Source: Ruminococcaceae bacterium UBA7217
GTDB lineage: Bacteria; Bacillota; Clostridia; Oscillospirales; Acutalibacteraceae
Assembly (NCBI GenBank): GCA_002490425.1
Contig: DKTZ01000022.1
Location: 1,269-49,022, forward strand
DNA length: 47,754 nt
Direction: 5' to 3'
Below are positions 42,730 through 47,754 of this stretch, piece after piece. The translations under genes and the position numbers were made by a program. The notes under the pieces were generated by a model. That model searched no databases. It worked only from the letters and a program-made list of their open reading frames with translations, and had not been told where the DNA came from. The first letter of the stretch is position 1. Each line of letters opens with the position of its first letter.

Positions 42730-43230
42730 TCATCCCTCAAACGCGCTGCGGTTTCGCAGCACGAAGTCGCGGACAAACCAATCAAACAGAACCAGAATCA
42801 CACCGACCACACCGCCGAGGACAACATTCACAACGGCAAGGACAATCAGCCAGGTCTTGCGCCCCTCGAAATAAGGAACCACGCCCGGATTGTGAGCCGT
42901 GATATTCTTCACATTCCGCAGAGCGACAATGGCATTGACGACATTCCAGACACCAGCGGCAGCAGTATAGACCAACACGCACTGAATGATGCCGACGATG
43001 AGCCACGCGACATTTGACGCAATCTCGCACCGGCGTACCTTCAGAGCAACCGCATCCGCACCGACCGGCTTCTGCTTTGCTTGTCGAACAGGACGCTGGG
43101 CGACAGTCGCCACATACGGCGCAGAGCAATAGGGACAATGGACAGTATGCACACCGGCACCGTTCGGAACTTCAACCGAGTACCGGCGGCGACACGAAGG
43201 ACACAGAATATTCAATTTCAGCAAAAGCAT
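42730..43230 (-). CDS. zinc-ribbon membrane protein of the element
   Basis: About 166 residues. An N-terminal zinc ribbon with CPSC and CPYC (about residues 10-40) is followed by a basic linker and two or three hydrophobic segments (about 75-95 and 125-150). The function is unknown; a membrane accessory protein of a mobile element is likely by position between the integrase and the repressor. The start is either the ATG at 43230 or a nearby TTG better spaced from GGTAGG. Composition matches the element, not the host. Confidence 0.65.
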   Translation of the reverse strand: MLLLKLNILCPSCRRRYSVEVPNGAGVHTVHCPYCSAPYVATVAQRPVRQAKQKPVGADAVALKVRRCEIASNVAWLIVGIIQCVLVYTAAAGVWNVVNAIVALRNVKNITAHNPGVVPYFEGRKTWLIVLAVVNVVLGGVVGVILVLFDWFVRDFVLRNRSAFEG

Positions 43231-43268
43231 CACCTACCAAAACACGAAATAACGACGAAGCTCACGTC

Positions 43269-43670
43269 TCAGGCTTTCTTTTTAACATCGAGGAAATTCT
43301 CGCCAGACTTTACCTCATCAAGCATTTTCAGCATTTCGATGTACTCCTCCGCCTTTTTACGAGCGTCGTCCGAAAGCCCCTCCAGCTTCTCGTGGATATC
43401 GGGATCAGACGCAATCGCAGGAGACGCGAGAGAAGTGCCGGAAGCTGGGTCCGAGGCGTGACCCATTTGCAAGGACAGCCCCATGATATAATCCGCCGAA
43501 ACGTCGTACAGACGAATCAGCTCCAGAATGGTATCGGGATCGGGAGCGGAAGCCCCGTTCTCGTACCGAGACAAAGACTTGTCGGTGATGCTGGTTATTT
43601 TCATAACCTGCGCCTGCGTCAAGCCCTTTCTTTCACGCGCCTTTTTAAGACGCTCGCCAAATGAGAGCAT
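43269..43670 (-). CDS. XRE/cI-type repressor of the element
   Basis: 133-residue helix-turn-helix protein (about residues 5-60: LKKARERKGLTQAQVMKITSITDKSLSRYENG) with a C-terminal helical tail (about 95-130) that may dimerise. It starts at ATG 43670 after AAAGGTGG. It is divergent from the Cro-like gene at 43859, with operator repeats between them, so it probably represses both promoters. It lacks a LexA/CI-type Ser-Lys peptidase domain, so induction is not by the standard RecA cleavage. Confidence 0.85.
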   Translation of the reverse strand: MLSFGERLKKARERKGLTQAQVMKITSITDKSLSRYENGASAPDPDTILELIRLYDVSADYIMGLSLQMGHASDPASGTSLASPAIASDPDIHEKLEGLSDDARKKAEEYIEMLKMLDEVKSGENFLDVKKKA

Positions 43671-43724
43671 AGTAACCACCTTTCAATTTGCCATTTCGCA
43701 TAATTCGCTCATTTTACAAGATAC

Positions 43725-43752
43725 ATTATACCACAACTCTCGGAATTTGAAA
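43725..43752 (-). promoter_or_regulatory. repressor promoter
   Basis: On the minus strand TATAAT (plus 43725-43730) has a weak -35 TTTCAA (plus 43747-43752) with a 16-base spacer. The degenerate operator at 43739-43751 covers it. Confidence 0.5.
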
Positions 43753-43840
43753 ATAATTTCTCGGAATTATAGATAAAAGTATTGACATCTCGGAAAACGA
43801 GTGATATAATAGAGCTACAATGAAATTCTCGGAAAACGAG
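43739..43840. promoter_or_regulatory. four operator sites of the element switch
   Basis: Two perfect palindromic copies of CTCGGAAAACGAG occur at 43789-43801 and 43828-43840. Two diverged copies begin CTCGGAATT at 43739-43751 and 43760-43772. The perfect copies lie in the plus-strand promoter and between it and the RBS, while the weak ones lie near the minus-strand promoter. This graded layout is like a lambdoid switch. Confidence 0.8.
43782..43810 (+). promoter_or_regulatory. Cro-like gene promoter
   Basis: Consensus TTGACA (43782-43787), a 17-base spacer and TATAAT (43805-43810). The first perfect operator palindrome fills the spacer, so repressor binding would exclude polymerase. Confidence 0.85.
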
Positions 43841-43858
43841 TGAAAGGAGGGATGCCAC

Positions 43859-44104
43859 ATGAAGAAAGTTTGTCAAATGATGAGAGACTACCGTGAACAA
43901 CGCGGAATTACACAAACTCACGTCGCCAGGCAAGCAGGAATTAATCCGAAGCGCATCAGCCAGCTCGAAACAGGACTGGTCAGATTAACCGCCGATGAAT
44001 TCCTGCACATTTGTCTTAATGGTTTTGGAGTGACCCCGCAAATTTTTTTTGACGACCAACTCTCGAAAAACGAGACACACACAGCGACCGACCCCACGGA
44101 GTGA
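43859..44104 (+). CDS. Cro-like HTH protein
   Basis: 81-residue XRE-family protein, almost all helix-turn-helix (about 6-62: YREQRGITQTHVARQAGINPK, RISQLETG). RBS AAAGGAGGG. It is divergent from the repressor, with shared operators between. It is likely the early regulator that turns on the rightward element genes. Confidence 0.85.
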   Translation: MKKVCQMMRDYREQRGITQTHVARQAGINPKRISQLETGLVRLTADEFLHICLNGFGVTPQIFFDDQLSKNETHTATDPTE

Positions 44105-44148
44105 GAATCATTGTAATTATATTATAGCGGAAAGGAGGGCAAAAATAT

Positions 44149-44709
44149 ATGCCTAAACAAGCCACGAAAGCTGCCGACAGTGCCTTCTACAAAGCACGTA
44201 TCGCGGCTTCAAAGTGCAACGACCGGCTGGCAAGCCGCGAGGGAGCGTCCGAGGAACTCGGAATCGACCGCACTCGGCTGGCGAGAATCGAACTCGGAAG
44301 CCTTAACCCCTACCCAGAAGAAGTCCTGCTCATGGCGGACTATTACGACGCGCCGGAGCTTGCGAACCACTACTGCTCACAGATATGTCCCCTCGGAAGG
44401 AAAACGGTGCCGCCCGCCGAAGCGCGAAGCATTGACCGGCTGACGATCCGCATCATTTCCGCGCTCGGAGAAGCCGACGGCATAACCGAAGCGATCCTCG
44501 ACATTGCCGAGGACGGAATGGCGAACAGCGAGACGGAGCGACAGAATAGCATAGATTTTTTCAAGAACACGCTCCAAACCCGACTGAACGACCCGAAGAC
44601 GGGTGCTTTTATCATAATCATGCAGAGACTTCACGAGAATGACCTCACCAAACAAAGGAAACGGTCGCAAAGGAAGCATAATGCTCACAGCCAACGGAGA
44701 GACACATAG
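44149..44709 (+). CDS. HTH protein of mobile-element type
   Basis: 186-residue soluble protein. The N-terminal part (about 20-70) looks like an XRE-type DNA-binding domain (RLASREGASEELGIDRTRLARIE read as helix-turn-helix), followed by a helical region and a very basic tail (KQRKRSQRKHN). RBS AAAGGAGGG. It is cotranscribed with the Cro-like gene. The function beyond DNA binding is unknown. Its end overlaps the next small gene. Confidence 0.7.
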   Translation: MPKQATKAADSAFYKARIAASKCNDRLASREGASEELGIDRTRLARIELGSLNPYPEEVLLMADYYDAPELANHYCSQICPLGRKTVPPAEARSIDRLTIRIISALGEADGITEAILDIAEDGMANSETERQNSIDFFKNTLQTRLNDPKTGAFIIIMQRLHENDLTKQRKRSQRKHNAHSQRRDT

Positions 44710-44836
44710 CCTCGCTGAATGGTCGAGGATAACCGGCTTAAACCGAAGCAGCATAGAGGAACGACTGCTCCGAGGAGCAACACCGGAAGAAGCGGTTAAC
44801 CCGGAACGAAGACCGCGAGGGCGAAAACCTAAATGA
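44681..44836 (+). CDS. small HTH-like element protein (51 aa)
   Basis: 51 residues from the ATG at 44681, which follows AAAGGAAG at good spacing; an ATG 42 bases earlier has no RBS. The sequence SLAEWSRITGLNRSSIEERL followed by GATPEEAV is a compact helix-turn-helix typical of small phage proteins, with a basic Pro/Arg tail. It overlaps the previous gene by 29 bases and is the last gene with element-like composition. Confidence 0.65.
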   Translation: MLTANGETHSLAEWSRITGLNRSSIEERLLRGATPEEAVNPERRPRGRKPK

Positions 44837-44843
44837 TGTAAAT

Positions 44844-45470
44844 TTGCAAAACACAGTGGAGCTTAACCGCTTTTCCGAAAACGGCGACAGCCCTGACAGC
44901 AGCCATTTTACATTGACAAATGACGACTATGTGTGGGAAGTTCTGTCTGAGTGCAGAAATGCTCCGTTTGTTGAAGAACAGATGTGGACGGTCACCGGCA
45001 AAAATTACCTCAGCTTCACAATAACTTCCGAGGCTCTCGGCGTCTATAAAGTTGCTCTGTATATTACAGAAGACGGATATTTATGGACAAATGCTTTTGA
45101 TTACCAGTATCTATTTAATATAGGTAAAGAAGCGGCAGGCAAAATTATCAGTTACGCAAAAGGAAATTCTGTCGAAGCAAAATATGAGCCGTATAAAAAC
45201 TTCGTTATCGGTACAATCGCCCAAATTACAGATGAATATATTTTTGTGGACGATTCTGTTCTTTGCAATAATCCGGCAGACGGTATTACCTATAAAGTTA
45301 TGTTAAACGATTTACGCATTTCACGATATGTAAATTACGGTGTTGTCAAGGTCGGAGATACAGTGCAGATTTCCTATGAGGGAGAAATTGACGAAACAAA
45401 CACCGTTACAAATGCAACATCAGCGTCAAAAGTAATAATCTTCGACGGAGATGCGCTCATTCCCGAATAA
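44844..45470 (+). CDS. hypothetical protein, probably 5'-truncated by the element
   Basis: 208 residues from a TTG that has no RBS; the same frame is open further upstream into the element, and the first internal Met is near residue 46. The composition is AT-rich, like host genes. The C-terminal half (about 110-200) looks like a small beta-barrel (FVIGTIAQITDEYIFVDD, KVGDTVQISYEGEID) of the kind seen in lipoproteins. No signal peptide remains. The family is not recognised. The lost start next to the element edge suggests that integration or deletion removed the 5' end. Confidence 0.6.
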   Translation: MQNTVELNRFSENGDSPDSSHFTLTNDDYVWEVLSECRNAPFVEEQMWTVTGKNYLSFTITSEALGVYKVALYITEDGYLWTNAFDYQYLFNIGKEAAGKIISYAKGNSVEAKYEPYKNFVIGTIAQITDEYIFVDDSVLCNNPADGITYKVMLNDLRISRYVNYGVVKVGDTVQISYEGEIDETNTVTNATSASKVIIFDGDALIPE

Positions 45471-45519
45471 ATTCTTTGTACCCTCTGCATACCAAAAGCA
45501 GCACAGTTTTAATATCGCA

Positions 45520-45562
45520 AAAAGAGCTAACTGACTTCTATTAACATCGGTTAGCTCTTTTA
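45520..45562. terminator. terminator between convergent genes
   Basis: AAAGAGCTAAC (45521-45531) pairs with GTTAGCTCTTT (45550-45560), flanked by A and T runs. It serves the truncated gene and possibly the convergent transporter. Confidence 0.75.
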
Positions 45563-45620
45563 TTCTGAATATTCAATTCATTTAACAATTATTTTTAATT
45601 CTCTTTTTGCCGCTACGGTA

Positions 45621-47072
45621 TTATTTTGTAATTGTGCCGTCCTTTTCTCTGCGCTCACGAAGGTCTGTTTCAACTCTTGCTCGCTCCTCAGGAGTATAGC
45701 GGATAAAGAGAAGAGGAATAATGTAAAGCAAAGAGGCTATTGCGGGAGTTAAAATTACAAGCGGCCAAATCCAATTGTCAAAAGCAGCAGTCTGCGTTCC
45801 CAAATAAACTGCGCCCTCAGCGTCCGGAATTGCGTTATATTTCAAAAGATGAAGAGCGAGCATTGCAAGCCCTGCAGTAATCCCGCTTGAAATCTTGGTA
45901 AATGAGGTCTGCATAGAAAACGTTATACCCTCTGTGCGTTTGCCGGTTTTCCATTCCATATAATCAATGCTGTCACAGAAAATTGAGGTCTGAGCAATTG
46001 ATTGCGCGCCGAGCGGTATTGTACCTATACCGATTATTATCATTGAAATCCAAAGCATTTTTCCCTGATAGCCGACAAAATAAGCTATTATACGGAATAC
46101 TATATTTACCGCCTGCATAAAAATCAGCACGTTAACATATCCCTTGAACCACTTCTTCAGCTTATCCGCCATCATCATACCGATAAAACCGAGGCTGCCC
46201 GTTATCGCAAAATAAATTGTTGTAAGCCCCAATGCACCTATAAAGCCGAATATACCATCAGAGGGAATAAAGTCCGCAGGGATTTTGTATTTAAAGAAAT
46301 ATGTCACAAGATTGCCGCCGAATCCGACTGCGCCAAAAAGATTTGCAAGCACTACAAGCATCATCATCTTATTCTTAAAAAGCAGTGAGAAGCTTTCAAG
46401 CATTGACTCCTGCTTGGTCGATTGCAAAACCCGAACTCTCTCCTGTGCTAAATAAGAACGGTAGCTTATCATTGCGCCGCCCAAACCGAATATAATTGCA
46501 AAAACAAGAGTCATAAAACGAATTGAAACGCCTGTTACATTCGCAATCATTTCAAGTGCCATGGGAATAACCGTGCTGAATATACTGTATACAATTGAGC
46601 CTATTGTTCTTGCCCACTGAACAAATTTGTCACGCTCGCCGCTGTCAGGAGAAACAGAGGCGGTTATGCCCCAAATCGCTACGTCCTGAACGGTATAAGC
46701 CAAATCCCAGCAGATATACATAATTACAAAATATGCAACCCTAAGCCACAAAAGGTCTTCCCTGGTTGAAAAGACAAGAAACATAAGAACCGTGAAAACG
46801 CCCACGGGCAAAGGGGTATATTTCAAAAACGGCCTGAGTTTCTCACCGTTTTTAAATGTGTGCTTATCGATAAATGAGCCGACAATCGGGTCGTTTATTC
46901 CGTCCCAAACCTTCATAATTATAAGCAAAGCCGAAACAACTATTGCGGGAAAAAGCGCAATATCGGTCATAAAATATGTAAAAAATGATGCTCCGATAAG
47001 TGAATAAACAAGATTTTGTCCCGAGAGCCCCGCATAATAGTTAACCTTTTCCTTTGTGCTTATGTATTTCAT
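45621..47072 (-). CDS. GPH-family sugar:cation symporter
   Basis: 483-residue MFS transporter with about 12 helices and the GPH signature KVWDGINDPIVGSFIDKH after helix 2. The C-terminus has DSIDYMEWKTGKRTEG, a conserved cytoplasmic loop of the family that also occurs as DCIDYQYEKTGTRDEG in the transporter at 7990-9351. RBS AAGGGGAG. It is a stand-alone gene with no glycosidase beside it. The substrate is unknown. Confidence 0.88.
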   Translation of the reverse strand: MKYISTKEKVNYYAGLSGQNLVYSLIGASFFTYFMTDIALFPAIVVSALLIIMKVWDGINDPIVGSFIDKHTFKNGEKLRPFLKYTPLPVGVFTVLMFLVFSTREDLLWLRVAYFVIMYICWDLAYTVQDVAIWGITASVSPDSGERDKFVQWARTIGSIVYSIFSTVIPMALEMIANVTGVSIRFMTLVFAIIFGLGGAMISYRSYLAQERVRVLQSTKQESMLESFSLLFKNKMMMLVVLANLFGAVGFGGNLVTYFFKYKIPADFIPSDGIFGFIGALGLTTIYFAITGSLGFIGMMMADKLKKWFKGYVNVLIFMQAVNIVFRIIAYFVGYQGKMLWISMIIIGIGTIPLGAQSIAQTSIFCDSIDYMEWKTGKRTEGITFSMQTSFTKISSGITAGLAMLALHLLKYNAIPDAEGAVYLGTQTAAFDNWIWPLVILTPAIASLLYIIPLLFIRYTPEERARVETDLRERREKDGTITK

Positions 47073-47206
47073 AAATGCACTCCCCTTTTAAAAATAACAC
47101 TCCTTTTATATTGTAACACAAACGCTGTTTAAAACAAAGAAAAATCGCCGATAAAAGACGTATAAATATTTCATCTGTTTTAGTGAATGTTTTTGTTAAA
47201 AAATAC

Positions 47207-47235
47207 TTGACATTGCTTTTTAGATAATATATAAT
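47207..47235 (+). promoter_or_regulatory. tRNA-Gln promoter
   Basis: TTGACA (47207-47212), a 17-base spacer and TATAAT (47230-47235) lie about 29 bases before the tRNA. Confidence 0.85.
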
Positions 47236-47263
47236 ATCATTCGCAGTTGAGAAAACTGAATAT

Positions 47264-47337
47264 AGAGGCATAGTGTAACGGTAACACTCCGGACTCTGAC
47301 TCCGTCATTCAAGGTTCGAATCCTTGTGCCTCTGCCA
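47264..47337 (+). tRNA. tRNA-Gln (anticodon CTG)
   Basis: Acceptor stem AGAGGCA/TGCCTCT with an encoded GCCA end, D arm GTGT/ACAC, anticodon loop CTCTGAC with CTG central, and T arm CAAGG-TTCGAAT-CCTTG. One C-T mismatch closes the top of the anticodon stem. Length is 74 bases. Confidence 0.95.
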
Positions 47338-47340
47338 ATG

Positions 47341-47375
47341 GGCTGAAAGTTTAGGCTTTCAGCCTTATTTTTTGC
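47341..47375 (+). terminator. tRNA-Gln terminator
   Basis: GGCTGAAAG (47341-47349) pairs with CTTTCAGCC (47356-47364), followed by TTATTTTTT. Confidence 0.85.
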
Positions 47376-47397
47376 TCAAAATAGCCTTAAAAAGTCC

Positions 47398-47447
47398 AAA
47401 ATCGTCCTCAATCTGCTGTTGATTTGAGGACGATTTTTTCTTTTTTG
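47398..47447 (+). terminator. second terminator-like inverted repeat
   Basis: AAAATCGTCCTCAATC pairs with GATTTGAGGACGATTTT (one bulged T) and is followed by TTCTTTTTT. It is 23 bases after the tRNA terminator. From here to 47714 I see no gene or RNA. Confidence 0.6.
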
Positions 47448-47714
47448 GTTTGTTGAGATTTTTTGTGAGACTTTCAGAGACCTAAAAATTATCAATTTTC
47501 AAAGCCTACCGAGAGCGGCTGTGGGCGTTTATGTGAGAGACTTTTAAGAGATAACATCAGAGAATTATAAAACCTACCCTGCCATTTCTTGAGTTATTCG
47601 GCGACAGATATGCTCAAATAATACACAGCATCTATGCTTATTAAGCTTATTTATAAAATTTAGCCAATGTTTTCGAAACCTGTAGAAATAATGTTTAGGA
47701 GTGAATTATTAGTC

Positions 47715-47754
47715 ATGAAATATCTGTTAAAACTTTTTGAATATCAATGGAAAA
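47715..47754 (+). CDS. possible start of a gene running off the window
   Basis: An ATG followed by 12 open codons (MKYLLKLFEYQWK) reaches the edge. TAGGAGTG lies about 13 bases upstream, rather far for an RBS. The length is too short to judge a family. Confidence 0.3.
   Translation, partial: MKYLLKLFEYQWK

Noticed and set aside
41420..44940. Attachment-site duplication between the guaA 3' end and 44930-44940 (shared GTGGGAA)
   Set aside because: Only 7 bases match and the right copy lies inside the host-like frame, so chance is likely. No better direct repeat was seen.
1..47754. CRISPR array or rRNA genes
   Set aside because: No regularly spaced short repeats with unique spacers and no rRNA-like segments were seen anywhere in the window.

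Overview
The window looks like chromosome from a low-GC anaerobic Clostridia (Bacillota), most likely a gut Ruminococcaceae/Oscillospiraceae-type organism. The evidence is the AT-rich host composition, a ctsR-mcsA-mcsB-clpC operon, GPH-type sugar transporters next to a GH2 glycosidase, a dockerin domain, IorAB and PaaK, a high-molecular-weight rubredoxin, and many palindromic intergenic repeats. The assignment is inference; no rRNA or other taxonomic marker is present.

Layout. 1-480 holds two tandem copies of a multi-hairpin element that looks like a structured RNA, followed by a small orphan ORF. 936-5412 (minus) is the CtsR-controlled protein quality-control operon ctsR-mcsA-mcsB-clpC, with a promoter bracketed by two CtsR operators. 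5413-5915 carries promoter and repeats, and 5916-6434 is a small P-loop kinase. 6528-12595 (minus) holds a thioredoxin-reductase-like flavoprotein without recognisable NADPH motifs, a DUF5662-like protein, a GPH sugar:cation symporter, a GH2 glycosidase and a metallophosphoesterase. 12893-19573 is a complete F1Fo ATP synthase operon (atpIBEFHAGDC). Its c subunit has a two-carboxylate ion site suggesting Na+ coupling, and its epsilon subunit lacks the C-terminal helical domain. 19850-20467 is a flavin reductase-rubredoxin fusion. 20635-24652 is a methionine/C1 operon: metF, a free-standing MetH activation domain, and metH without that domain.

24882-28161 (minus) encodes an ECF sigma factor, a membrane protein with an anti-sigma-like layout and extracytoplasmic Ig-like domains, and a secreted leucine-rich-repeat protein with a dockerin. 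The last is split by a frameshift in a CT dinucleotide run. 28535-36767 is an aromatic/aryl-acid island: a divergent amidohydrolase, an acyl-CoA ligase, a Na+:solute symporter, IorA, IorB, a PaaK-type ligase and a tandem-ACT regulator. 37070-40370 has a nitroreductase, an XRE-regulator/membrane fusion, a small membrane protein and a rhomboid-like protein separated by repeats. 40456-41439 is a GMP synthase ATP-pyrophosphatase subunit without its glutaminase domain.

Immediately downstream of guaA lies a GC-richer integrated element (about 41.5-44.84 kb): tyrosine integrase, zinc-ribbon membrane protein, and divergent repressor and Cro-like genes over a multi-operator switch, then two small element genes. 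It abuts what looks like a 5'-truncated host gene. 45621-47072 is a second GPH-family transporter, followed by a tRNA-Gln(CTG) with promoter and terminator; a gene may begin at the right edge.

Themes linking the genes are sodium-coupled energetics (the predicted Na+ ATP synthase, an SSS symporter, GPH symporters) and ferredoxin/rubredoxin redox chemistry (IorAB, the NADPH-motif-less TrxR-like protein, the rubredoxin fusion). Intergenic spaces carry at least two families of palindromic repeats whose stems covary between copies.
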